Shown piece by piece: positions 49,831 through 64,000 of a stretch of DNA of 64,000 nucleotides. The position numbers were made by a program, and so were the translations under genes. The DNA comes from Paramoeba atlantica. Lineage: Eukaryota; Discosea. The stretch is from positions 124,001 through 188,000 of the forward strand of contig CDRNVI010000177.1 of assembly GCA_977017575.1 (NCBI GenBank), in the 5' to 3' direction. Below the pieces are notes generated by a model. It was given only the letters and a program-made list of their open reading frames with translations, did no database searches and was not told where the DNA came from. Each line of letters begins with the position of its first letter. The stretch's first letter is position 1.

Positions 49831-51079
49831 TGTGTTAGTAATTTTAACCAATTTTTCACAGAAAAACACAAAAAAAGAGAGAGTGTGTGGAATCATCAAG
49901 ACAAAGATGTGGGTTGGGGATTTTTGGAGGGAGCCAGCCACATATAATGGCTGGTTGGTTCTTTTTGTTCTTTTGTAATATTTATATTTCCGTTTTGTTG
50001 TAATAATATTTTTTTAGTTGGTTAATTTGTCTTCTGTTTTTTGTTTGGAGGGGGTGTGTGTATTTAATCAGTGTTGGTTTGTTTGGTTTGTTTGGTTTTG
50101 TTGGAGTTAAATATTATTATTGTTAATTGTTTTTGGTCACTTTGTTGGTAGTTGGTGTTTTTGTGTATTGGTTGTGCATTGGTTGTGTGTAAGTTGGTTA
50201 TGTGTTGTCTTGTGTACACACATTTTTCAAGGAATCAAAAATGACAATAAGGTTTTCTTTTTTTTTTCGTCTTTCTTTCGTTTCATCCTTTTTGTTCTTT
50301 TTTTTTGTTCTTTTTGTTCTTTTCTTTTCTTTTTTTTTTGTTTCTCCCTTTTTCTTCTTTTTCTTTTTTTTTTACTCTGTTCTATATTTTTTGATGTTGG
50401 TGTTGGTCTTGTGTGGGGTGTGGTTTTTTGTGGGGTTGGTGTTTTTCTAGAAGAGGGCTTTAATTGATGTGCAGGTTTTTCTTTTGATTTTTCTTTTGAT
50501 TTTTTGGTTTCTCTTGTTTTTAGACACACTATGGTTTTTCTCTTTCTGTTTTTTGTTAATATAAATGAGGTTTGCTTTGTGGGGATGGTTTGGGTTTTTC
50601 CTTTGATAAAATGGTGAATGTAGGTGTTTTTGTGGGAATTGTGTACCTTTTTTCTGTGGTGGCGCACCTTGTTTTTTTTTTGGAGGGGGGGGTTCTTTAA
50701 TTGGGAGGGGGTTTGTTCAAGTTTTTAGAAAAGAAGAACACACCGTTTTGTTGAGATTTAAAAGACTAAAAAGGTTATAATATTTGTTCACATAAACAAA
50801 TGTTGCAGCCTCTTTGGGAATTTTCCAGAATGGACATGAAGATTGGGTTTTGACTCGCACACCACCTCCATAAATACTTTGTGATGGGTAAATTAACCAC
50901 AGTAGCACCAATTTTGTTGGGGGGGGGGTGGGGGACATATTGCCAAAATACATAATTTCCACAATTGTTTTTCAATTTGGTTGGCGACTTGAAGGAAGGG
51001 GGGGGGAGGTTTTCGTGGTGGTGTCATATCTCCCCCAATCCTTTTTAAACCCATTTTTTTTTTCGATTTTTATCAAATT
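49831..51079. other. Intergenic stretch, no gene seen
   Basis: Ordinary to T-rich sequence with GTTTG runs, a T-rich block (50250-50380) and several G runs (50690, 50922, 51000). It contains one copy of a 54-bp dispersed repeat. No coding region is supported. Confidence 0.5.
50765..50818 (+). repeat. 54-bp dispersed repeat, copy 1
   Basis: ACTAAAAAGG, TATTTGTTCACATAAACAAA and TGTTGCAGCCTCTTTGG recur at 52234-52288. The middle part is a small hairpin, TTTGTT/AACAAA. Confidence 0.85.
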
Positions 51080-51152
51080 GCCTCCGTAGCTCAGTCGGTA
51101 GAGCGCTAGACTCTTAATCTAGTGGCCGCGGGTTCGAGCCCCGCCGGGGGCT
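51080..51152 (+). tRNA. tRNA-Lys (CTT)
   Basis: A 73-base cloverleaf: acceptor GCCTCCG with CGGGGGC (one T-G pair), D-arm GCTC/GAGC, and anticodon stem CTAGA/TCTAG with loop CTCTTAA, so anticodon CTT. The T-arm is GCGGG TTCGAGC CCCGC. No intron. A T run directly after it is a Pol III terminator. Confidence 0.96.
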
Positions 51153-51153
51153 G

Positions 51154-52060
51154 TTTTTTTTTCTTCTTTTTTTCTTTTTCTTTTCTTTTTTTTCTCTTCT
51201 CTTTTTTTTCTTTTTTTTCTCGATCTGAACTGAACTGCTTCTTTGTTGCTCAAAGGTTTTTCTCTCTTTCTCTCTCTTTTTTTCCTTTCTTTTTTCTTTT
51301 TCTTTTCTTTTTTTTTTTTTTTTTTTTTTTTCTTTTTTTTCTTTTTTTTTTCTTTTTTTTTTTCTTTTTTTCTCTTTTTTTTTCTTTTTCTTTTCTTTTT
51401 TTCTTTCCAAAGGTTTTTTCTCTTCTTTCTCTTTTTTTTTCTTTTCAAAGGTTTTTTCTCTCTTCTTTTTCTCTCTCTTTTTCTCTTCTCTTTTTTTTGT
51501 TTTTTTTTGAACTCGGTCTGAACTGAACTGCTTCTTGCTCAAAGGTTTTTCTCTCTTTCTCTCTCTTTTTTTCCTTTCTTTTTCTTTTTTTTTTCCTTTT
51601 TCTTTTTCCTTTTTCTTTTTCCTTTTCTTTTCCTTTTTCTTTTTTAACCTGATGTGGGGCTACCTTCTTTTGCTCTTTGAAATGTTTTTCTTTTTCTCTC
51701 TCTTTTTCTCTCTCTTTTTCTCTTCTCTCTTTTTTCTTTCTCTTTTTAAACTTGGTCTGAGTTGAACCGCTTCTTGTCAATTTGCTCTTTCAAAGGTTTT
51801 TTTTCTTCTTCTTTTTTTTTTCTTTTTTTTTTTCTTTTTCTTTTCTTTTTTTTTCTTTTTTCTTTTCTTTTCTTTCTTTTTTTAAAACCGAATTATGTCG
51901 AACTACCTTCTTCTTGTCAATTTACTCTTTCAAAAGTTTTTTCTTTTCTTTTTTTCTTTTTTTTTCTTTTCTTTTTTCTTTTTTTTCTTTTCTTTTTTCT
52001 TTTTTTTCTTTTCTTTTCTTTTTTCTTTTTTTCTTCTTTTTTTCTTCTATTTTTCTTTGG
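51154..52060. repeat. T/C-rich block with five degenerate core repeats
   Basis: Polypyrimidine sequence interrupted by five related cores at about 51221, 51512, 51647, 51750 and 51887. The clearest read GGTCTGAACTGAACTGCTTC, then GCTCAAAGGTTTTT. The spacing is irregular (about 103-291 bases). It starts right after the tRNA terminator. No gene is supported. Confidence 0.8.
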
Positions 52061-52233
52061 ATGGGTCACCCCTGTTGGATAATATGGATAATTGTGGGGG
52101 GTGGTTAAATATTGGAGGGGGTGGGGTTGTGTTGACAAGGTTTTAGGGATGGAATAAAATAGGAGAGGGTCAAGGTCTATTTTGATTTTTTTTGGGGGGG
52201 GGTGGTAAATTTGCAATGGATATATTGAAAAAA

Positions 52234-52288
52234 AACTAAAAAGGCTTTCATATTTGTTCACAGAAACAAATGTTGCAGCCTCTTTGGA
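52234..52288 (+). repeat. 54-bp dispersed repeat, copy 2
   Basis: Matches 50765-50818, with TTTGTTCACAGAAACAAATG at its centre. Both copies follow a G-run-rich stretch. Confidence 0.85.
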
Positions 52289-53975
52289 ACATTTTTCAAA
52301 GGAGTGATGAGTTATGTAGAGATATACAGATTACATATATAACACACAATACACACAGCCTGCTTTGTTCTCTCTTTTGTGTTGTGAACATGTCTACTTT
52401 GGTACAGACTAAAGAAGGCATGTCAGAAATATGTTGAATGGACAACTGAAGAGCGGTCCTCAGAAGTCTCACGAAAAAGCAAGAAACTTCCTGATGACAT
52501 CATCAATGGTGTTCTTTATTTAGATTCACAGAAGGTCGACTTGGAGGAGACCAAGGGTCGACTTGAAGGAGATTGGGAGTTGACTTGGAGAAGATCAAGA
52601 GTCGGATCAAACAAATAGAGCAGAGAGCCAAGTGTCTTCAGAGTAGCACACATTGCTCATGTGCAGTTGCCAGATGAAACTTTTTTTTTTTCCTTTTTCT
52701 TTCTTTCATCTTTTTTCTTCCTTTCTTTTTTCTTCCTTTCTTTTTCTTAAAATGATGGACCCACCCTCAATTTGATGTTGTTGTGGGTTTGAGTGTGGAT
52801 AAAAGAGTGTTTCTCTACTACCCCCCACCCCCCCTCTTGGCCACACCACACAACACAAAAACAAATTTCACAAAGCTCACTTGTTATGTTGAATAAATAA
52901 AAAAGTGTTTTGTTCTTTTTCAAATTAAATTCTTGATTTCCTTCTCAATTTTTTTTTGTTTTTCATAGTGTGTGGTGTGTGGGGTGTGGTGTGGTGTGGG
53001 GGTTTGTGATTTCTTTTGAACTTTTTGTGGAAATTCTTTTTTGATACAAAGAGAAAGGAAAAGGGAAAAGCAAACTCATGAGTTGAGAGGTGAAAGAACA
53101 AAAAAAGGGTTGTTCAAAGGAAAGAACAAAGAAGAATAAAATAAGACTTTTTGGGGGAAAAAATGGGTAAGTAAAGAAATGACGTGGCATTATTTGATTG
53201 GTCCACTTTTTTAGAACTCCAAAATTAGCTTTTCTGGGTCAAAAAAGATGCTCTTTCTTCTCAGAGGTGTTACATACCTCATAGATGCTCTCTCTTCTTG
53301 TAAATGGAAGGAAAACATAGTCCTATTCAATCGTGACTTTTTGTAATGTCTATATTAAGAAAAGAGAGTAAAAACAGATTTGAATTGAGATTAAAAGGTC
53401 AATCTCAGTTTTGTTTGGATCTCTTTTCATTGAAAAATATCTCGGACATTTTTGTGACATTTTTTGCTTGAAGTTTTTGTAACTTCAGACAATAAAATTT
53501 CAAAAAAAATGTGGGAGTTATTTTTTATTTTGTCTGTTTCAAATTTTGAAACAAAACAAAATTGAATTTGTGGAAGGTGATTTTTTTGTTGATTAAAAAG
53601 ACAGAAAAAACAACCAACTTCAATTTCTGAATAAGAAAATCATTTTTCTTCTTTTCTTTTTTTTCTTTTCCTTTTCTGGAAATAAAAAAAAAATAAAAAG
53701 AATTATCTTTTTCTTTCAGTTTATTTCTCTCTCTTTTGAAAATTTGGAAACAGAATACATTTGTTTTCAAATTATTTCATGAAGAGGTTCAATGAGAAAT
53801 TGCAAAGAGGATTTCTTTGTTGGAAAATTGAATTCTAACGAAAAACAAAAAACTTATTTTTTTGATAACAAAAAATTGATAAAATACTTTGAATTCTTTT
53901 CGAAGCTACTTTTTCTTTTTTCCCAATTGGGGGAAGAAGAAAAAAATAGTCTTTTTTTTTTGGAAAAAAAATAGT
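52289..53975. other. Upstream spacer of the rRNA unit
   Basis: Holds a 22-bp minisatellite (52535-52610), a short dispersed repeat (52623-52665), a pyrimidine stretch (52681-52750), GTGTGG runs (52970-53010) and then AT-rich sequence to the 18S start. The Pol I promoter and 5' external transcribed spacer should lie in the AT-rich part, but I cannot place them by motif. Confidence 0.5.
52535..52610 (+). repeat. 22-bp minisatellite, about 3.5 units
   Basis: GTCGACTTGGAGGAGACCAA starts at 52535. Related units start at 52557, 52579 and 52601, exactly 22 bases apart, with some substitutions. Confidence 0.85.
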
Positions 53976-55251
53976 TATCTGGTTGATCCTGCCAGTAGTC
54001 ATATGCTTGTCTTAAAGACTAAGCCATGCATGTCTAAGTATAAACACTTGTACTGTGAAACTGCGAATGGCTCATTAAATCAGTTATAATTTATTTGATG
54101 GTCCTTTATTTTACTACTTGGATAACCGTGGTAAATCTAGAGCTAATACATGCATAAAATCCTAACTCCTTTGAGAGAAGGGATGTATTTATTAGATACA
54201 AAAACCAATGCAATCCTTTGGGGTTGGTTAACATATGGTGAATCATGATAACTTTACGAATCGTATGGTCTTTTGTGCCGACGATAGTTCATTCAAATTT
54301 CTGCCCTATCAACTTTCGATGGTAGTATAGAGGACTACCATGGTGGTAACGGGTAACGGAGAATCAGGGTTTGATTCCGGAGAAGGAGCCTGAGAAACGG
54401 CTACTACTTCCAAGGAAGGCAGCAGGCGCGCAAATTACCCAATCCCGACACGGGGAGGTAGTGACAAAAAATAACAATACCGGTTCATTATTTGATCTGG
54501 TAATTGGAATGAGTACAATCTAAACCCCTTAACGAGTAACAATTGGAGGGCAAGTCTGGTGCCAGCAGCCGCGGTAATTCCAGCTCCAATAGCATATATT
54601 AAAGTTGTTGCAGTTAAAAAGCTCGTAGTTGGATTTGAGAGTTTTATAATTTAATCCATATGGTTTTTCATATGTGTTTTATTAAGTTATATTCTCTAAA
54701 TATTTTATTAGATATTCATTATTGCACTTAATTGGGTGATAATTTGGTTTTCTTTCGGGAGAATCAGTGTTTATTGGACCTTTATTAGTAAGATTGTGGA
54801 TATAAATTCTTTGGAGTTTGTGTTCTGCTTATTAATAAAACTGATAAATAGAATTCTAATTCATTTACTTTGAGTAAATTAGAGTGTTCAAAGCAAGCAA
54901 ATTTGTAAATTGCAATGAATACTATTAGCATGGGATAATGGAACAAGACATTGGGTCTATTTTATTGGTTTTTTAGAACTAATGTAATGATTAAAAGGGA
55001 TAGTTGGGGGCATTAGTATTTAATTGTCAGAGGTGAAATTCTTGGATTTATGAAAGACTAACTTCTGCGAAAGCATTTGTCAAAGATGTTTTCATTAATC
55101 AAGAACGAAAGTTAGGGGATCGAAGACGATCAGATACCGTCGTAGTCTTAACCATAAACGATGCCGACCAGGGGTTGGAAGACGTTTTATTTTGAATAAA
55201 GATGACTCTCCCAGTACCTTTTTACGAGAAATCAGTAAGTTTTTGGGTTCT

Positions 55252-55320
<69 letters not shown>

Positions 55321-55881
55321 GCGGCTTAATTTGACTCAACACGGGAAAACTTACCAGGTCCAGACACAGTTAGGATTGACAGATTGAGAGCTCTTTCTTG
55401 ATTCTGTGGGTGGTGGTGCATGGCCGTTCTTAGTTGGTGGAGTGATTTGTCTGGTTAATTCCGATAACGAACGAGACCTCAGCCTACTAATTAGTTGTAT
55501 TAATAATAACATTTATGAGGGTTTTTAGTTAAATGGATTTTGTTAACACTTAATTTGTTTGCTAAGAAAACTCGTTTTTATTGATATTAAAAAAGATTTA
55601 TTCTTTTAAACTTCTTAGAGGGACACTTGGTGTTTAACCAAGGGAAGTTTGAGGCAATAACAGGTCTGTGATGCCCTTTAGATGTTCTGGGCTGCACGCG
55701 CGCTACACTGATACAATCAACAAGTACAAAAGGCCTTGGCTGAAAAGTCACGCTAATCTTTTACGAGGTTGGCATTTTTGGGTAAACTTTTGAAATTGTA
55801 TCGTGCTGGGGATCGATACTTGCAATTATTTATCGTGAACGAGGAATTCCTAGTAAGCACAAGTCAACAGCTTGTGCTGAT

Positions 55882-55916
<35 letters not shown>

Positions 55917-56076
55917 GCTACTGATGGTTGGTCCGGTGAAATCTTAGGATTAGAAACAGTTACTTATTGATTTCGGTTAATAAGTTTGTTTTTGAGAATT
56001 TGAGTAAACCTTGCCAACTAAAAGAAGCAAAAGTCGTAACAAGGTATCCGTAGGTGAACCTGCGGATGGATCATTA
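53976..56076 (+). rRNA. 18S ribosomal RNA
   Basis: Starts with TATCTGGTTGATCCTGCCAG and ends with GGTGAACCTGCGGATGGATC plus ATTA. Universal sites are present in order: CAGCAGCCGCGGTAATTCCA (54566), the GAAACTTAAAGGAATTGACG region (55275), and GTACACACCGCCCGTCGCT near the end. At about 2.1 kb it is longer than a typical 1.8 kb, owing to AT-rich expansions around 54640-54880 and 55490-55620. No intron was seen. Confidence 0.97.
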
Positions 56077-56279
56077 ATATTTCTTATTAATTATCTTTTC
56101 TTTTCAAAAACTCCTTTTGAAAAAGTGAAAATGTGTTTAAACTTTTTAAAATGTATTTTAACATATTTTTATTGTTATTTAAACTTTTTTTTGATATTTT
56201 AATTTGTATCAAAAAATGTTCAAATTCTTTCATTGATAAAAATTAAAACGAAAATAAAACAAAACAAAAATAAAAAAAC
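56077..56279 (+). other. Internal transcribed spacer 1
   Basis: AT-rich 203-base spacer between the 18S 3' end and the 5.8S start. Confidence 0.9.
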
Positions 56280-56436
56280 AACTTTTAACAATGGATATCT
56301 TGGTTCTCGTAACGATGAAGAACGCAGCAAAATGCGATACGTAATGTGAATTGCAGAACTCAGTGAATCATCGAATCTTTGAACGCATATTGCACTTTTA
56401 GGTTTCATCCTAAGAGTATATTTATTTGAGTGTCAT
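56280..56436 (+). rRNA. 5.8S ribosomal RNA
   Basis: Begins AACTTTTAACAATGGATATC, contains CGATGAAGAACGCAGC (with AACGATG) and GAATCATCGAATCTTTGAAC, and ends near TTTGAGTGTCAT. About 157 bases. Ends are assigned by similarity to known 5.8S, with a few bases of uncertainty. Confidence 0.95.
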
Positions 56437-56755
56437 TTTATTCTTTATCTTTTTTTAAAATTATTTTAATATTTTTTAAAGAGATTCTATTGAGAAACTA
56501 TTTTCTATTTTCAATTTATTGAAAATGAAATACTTTCTTAAAAATAATACAAAATCTTGAAAAAGTAAAAAGATACTAAAAAAAAGAAAAAAAATTAATC
56601 GAATTTTAAATTCAATTCTATTTTTTTTTTGAAAAAATAGTAAAAAATAATAAATATCTTTATTTATTATTTTTCTTTTTTTCAAAATTGAATGTAATTT
56701 TATTTCAAAATTCAGTTTTTTTAATTCTCTTTTAGTATTCTTTCTTTTTTGATTG
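56437..56755 (+). other. Internal transcribed spacer 2
   Basis: AT-rich spacer of about 320 bases. A large inverted repeat is visible inside (AATAAATATCTTTATTTATT near 56648 and the surrounding AAAAAAGAAAAA/TTTTTCTTTT arms), as expected for ITS2 folding. Confidence 0.85.
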
Positions 56756-60797
<4,042 letters not shown>

Positions 60798-62071
60798 TTT
60801 TTTAATTAAAAAATAATACTATTTTTTATTATTTTTTTCTTTTTTTACTCATTTTTAACTTGAGGTAACAGATATATTTACTTCCCCTCTCCCTCCCTCA
60901 TCCCTCTCTTCTTCCCCTCTCATTTTTTTCGTTCAATAAATTTTACTTGAGGGTTGAGTATAACCGACTATCTTTATTTGTTGTTTTTCTATATTTGTAT
61001 TTTCTCTTCCTTTTTCCTTTTTTTGGTCTTTTTTTTCACCTGTTGCCTCTTCCTCTCGTCTCCTGGCAACCTGTCCACCTTCCAAGCAGACACACTGGGT
61101 TCAATTTCTAGGTAGTACAATTTTTTTCTAAGTGTTACTCATAATTTCTCTCTCTTTCAACTCTCCCCAAAAAGAGAGGGGAGCAAGCCTCCTCTCGATC
61201 TCGAGGTGGGAGAGGAGCAGGTTCTTCATCTTCTTCCCATCAAAGAGGAACAAGAAGAAGATCAACAAATAATAGTGATGGTATGGTTGGAAATGATTCT
61301 TCTTCTTCTGCCTCAAACACCACAAGAATTCAAGATCATCAAGATAGTAGTTCTGATACAAGGAACACTGCCTCTCCAAGAAGAAGGGGTAATGCGATTC
61401 TTGGACTGATCCAATTTCTTGGAAAAGTTCATACTGGGAGAGCACATGTGCTTTCTCAACTGCAAGGTCATAACAACACCGAGGGCCAAAGCCAGCAATG
61501 GTATGGCAGGGCAGGTACTGCCCAAGCACACTCTTCTCAATCTGAAGATCTCCAAGATCCAGGATAAAGAAGAGGCTGGGCCACCTTCAGTTCCTGCTTT
61601 TTCTATTAAGCTTTGGCTGCACAATGTGAGATAGTAACTTGGAATCAAAGAAAAGCACCTTTTTAAGCTTGGCATTCTCTCCTCAGGAAGGAATCCAAAT
61701 AAAGTTTAAAAAGGAAGACAAAAGGAGGATTTTTTAGTGGGTGAGAGTCCCACACTACCCTGAGTGGAGGCTTGTGGCAAAGTGGTGCAAAACTTGGGGT
61801 GCCTACCCAGCTAACAGTCTTCTGGGGGTTCTCTCTCTTTCTCCTCTTTCCATTTCATTCTCTCCTTTTCTGTTGTTTTTTTATCTTTTATTTTCCTTTA
61901 ACCATTTTTCTCTTTTAGTACTAAGCCTATTGGATCTGAAAAATAGACCATTGAAAAATTCCGGTAAGGTTTTCTCACAAAAGTGGATAATGGTCACCAA
62001 AAAAAAAAATTGTATTCCTTATCTTTTTTCCTTATCTTTTTTCTTTTTTGGTTATTTTTTCACCAAAAAAA
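60798..62071. other. Spacer downstream of 28S with a low-complexity coding remnant
   Basis: T-rich sequence follows the 28S end, then CCCTCTCC runs (60885-60930). An open frame covering 61283-61567 and extending upstream reads Ser/Arg/Gly-rich (SSSSS, RGTRRRS, SPRRRG) and ends at TAA. It might be an eroded gag-like or nuclear protein remnant, with no recognised homologue. Near 61736 TAGTGGG...CCCACACTA forms a small hairpin. No second rRNA unit begins here. Confidence 0.4.
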
Positions 62072-62143
62072 CATCCTCGACGGGACTCGAACCCGCAATC
62101 TCATGATTAGAAGTCATGCGCCTTACCATTAGGCCACGAGGAT
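62072..62143 (-). tRNA. tRNA-Arg (TCT)
   Basis: On the reverse strand: acceptor ATCCTCG with CGAGGAT, D-arm GCC/GGC, and anticodon stem CATGA/TCATG with loop CTTCTAA, so anticodon TCT. The T-arm is GCGGG TTCGAGT CCCGT and the discriminator base is G. 72 bases, no intron. The minus strand continues into TTTTTT, a Pol III terminator. Confidence 0.96.
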
Positions 62144-64000
62144 CTTTGTTGACAAGAAACAGGAAAGAAAGAAAGAAAATGGCAAAACATGGTGTCCCCT
62201 TTTAGGTGATTGGTGTCCACAATTTAACAAATCCACTGTAGGTTTGGATCAGCCCAATTTGGAGAGAAGCTAGTGCAATTCTTGAAGATCCTGATAAAAT
62301 CTGCAAGTGGAGGGGTTGAGAAAAGAACCATTTTACAGATCACATTGCAGGCTGAGCTGCTGCCTCTGAGGGACTAAATGGTGTGTGGAGAGTTCAAGAC
62401 ACCCCAAAGCTCCTGGACTCAGTATTCAAAGTATGCAATGCCTTTTGACCAGAACTTCTCCCCCTCTTTCAAAGTTTCTGGAAGTGTGATTCCCTTGAGA
62501 AGCAAGCAGTCTCCAATATGTATATCAAGTTTAAAACCAAAGTTGACATTGAGTGGAAGATTGAGAAACAGAGAACCTATTTTTCCCCTATGAATAAAAC
62601 TCACATTTTCAACTTATCTTTGGTGTGTGTGTTTCTATTCTTTGTCTCAGGGATCTGTTGATCATAACTCCTCACCAGGCTTGCCAACCCACCAACTCCT
62701 CAGCAGCTCTCAAATAACTGGTTAAAATGAGGAGCTTTGGCAATAACTCAACTGAACATGTGTGAACAAAACTGAATTTGTCCACCTCTTGAAAGGATTC
62801 TTTGATGAAACAGGTTTGAGTTTTTTTACCCTTGAAAAAAATATTTTCCCTTTTTTTTTTTTTTCACAATCCTGAAAAGAATTGTTTCTATTTTTCAATC
62901 ATGTTCCACACTTTCTTTTTTCTGAAACAAACTGCAGATTCACTGTTGAAGAGGAGAGAGAAAGGAAAAAGGCTCACCTATTTTATGTTGAACCCCTCCT
63001 TGTCATTCTGATGGATTCAAAGGAAGGTTAATTGAAGCACATCTTGAGACTGAGCCAAATGAGTCTGGCTATGATCTGGTTCAATGGTGTAGTTAGGTAG
63101 ACTTCTTGGGGCTCACATACAAGATTTTTATTGGCTTCAATGGAACAAAGATTGAAATATGAAGTTAATCTGGTGTGTAAATTAACATTATGTTGGGGTC
63201 AATTGTTTATTTTGTCTGGTTCTAATCTCTCCCTCTGGACTCCAAAGTTTTCATGAACATGTTGACTGGGAGCTTTTAAGGGGTTTAAAATCTCATTTGA
63301 AATTCCCATTTTTATTTTGACTTCTCTTATTATCTCTCTTCTTTACCAGGTATTCTCTTTACCAGAGAAGTTCAATGCTAATTGAAGCAGAAATTTCAAG
63401 AGCAAAGGAGGTTTGTTGTTGAATTAAGCTCAATAAGTGCCAAAGACCTGGTAACACTCCAGGAAGTTTAGCTTCTTTGAAAGATTCAAAGAGATGATTG
63501 AGAAAGAGGTCACAGACAGTGCAATTAAGATGTTGAGGGGAGCTCACACAAGGAACAGCCTTGTTTTCAAGTCTGAAGTTGTTTTACACATTCCACAAAA
63601 ATTGATGCTCCTACTTCCAAACAGGGGAAGAGAGCAAAGGAACCTGGACATGAGTGATTTTATTGGGAAGTGTGATTGCTAATCAAACAAATAAACAACA
63701 GATGTGTTCAGGTTGATAATAATAGGAAGGACATTCACCAAACAGTCCAACACCAAAGTGTGGGACAATCTGATGACATTAGGTATCATTGTCTTTATTT
63801 GTAATCAAGAAGAATGACTGAATTGCTTCTTTAGTGATTCAGAGCTGAGAGGTAGCAAGGTCAATTCAGACAAAGAGAGAGAGAGCCAGACATCTTTTGA
63901 GTAGTGCTTGTTACTCATGTACAAACCAAAGACCCAAATTTTAATTCACTTTGTTCTTGAGAGAGAAAGGGAGAGGATATGGTGATGGGGTCCACCTCCA
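62144..64000. other. Unidentified sequence at the right end
   Basis: Complex sequence without an intact gene. Broken frames such as 63494-63682 on the plus strand (IEKEVTDSAIKMLRGAHTRN) read like decayed protein but match nothing I recognise. A short repeat (63883-63925) is shared with 52623-52665. A T run lies at 62851-62864. Confidence 0.4.
63883..63925 (+). repeat. 43-bp dispersed repeat, copy 2
   Basis: GAGAGCCAGACATCTTTTGA then GTAGTGCTTGTTACTCATGT aligns with 52623-52665 (GAGAGCCAAGTGTCTTCAGA then GTAGCACACATTGCTCATGT). About three quarters of the positions match. Confidence 0.6.

Noticed and set aside
61736..61830. tRNA-derived SINE (A-box-like TGGCAAAGTGG after a small hairpin)
   Set aside because: No acceptable B box, no poly(A) or simple tail, and no second copy in the window.

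Overview
This is a nuclear window from a eukaryote. It carries a complete 18S-5.8S-28S rRNA unit, a separate 5S rRNA gene, two tRNA genes, a polyubiquitin gene, and degenerate DNA and RNA transposons set in AT-rich, low-complexity sequence. The 5.8S and LSU start look broadly opisthokont-like (fungus or unicellular holozoan), for example the GAGTGTCAT end of 5.8S and the GACCTCAAAT start of 28S. I cannot place it more precisely without a search.

Layout. 1-4.6 kb is mostly polypyrimidine and TTTTTA microsatellite sequence with small duplications. 4.59-7.09 kb is a piggyBac-like DNA transposon with matching terminal inverted repeats and a broken transposase. 7.1-12.1 kb holds unidentified remnants, a second inverted piggyBac-like fragment and a broken LINE with reverse transcriptase and RNase H. 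13.56-32.76 kb (30% of the window) is a tandem satellite: 50 copies of a 386-bp dimer built from two 193-bp monomers that differ at about 12 positions. 32.9-35 kb is remnant sequence. 35.8-40.08 kb is a poly(A)-tailed retroelement with a MYND-like finger, a reverse transcriptase and a restriction-like endonuclease. Its tail ends 44 bases from the 5S rRNA gene.

40.9-41.9 kb is a PB1-domain/coiled-coil reading frame interrupted by two TGA codons. 42.1-44.9 kb is a purine tract that switches abruptly to a pyrimidine tract. 45.6-46.3 kb is a three-unit polyubiquitin gene on the minus strand. 46.4-52.7 kb is repeat-rich intergenic DNA with a tRNA-Lys. 53.98-60.8 kb is the rRNA unit. 60.8-64 kb contains a tRNA-Arg and unidentified remnants.

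The genes that look functional are translation or housekeeping genes (rRNAs, two tRNAs, ubiquitin); every transposon reading frame is broken. The most unusual non-coding signals are the perfectly phased dimeric satellite and a family of four dispersed hairpins of about 46 bases sharing a CTCTCTGGG stem. Also notable are the apparently solitary rDNA unit and the bias of in-frame stops toward TGA. I see no clearly novel multi-gene system.
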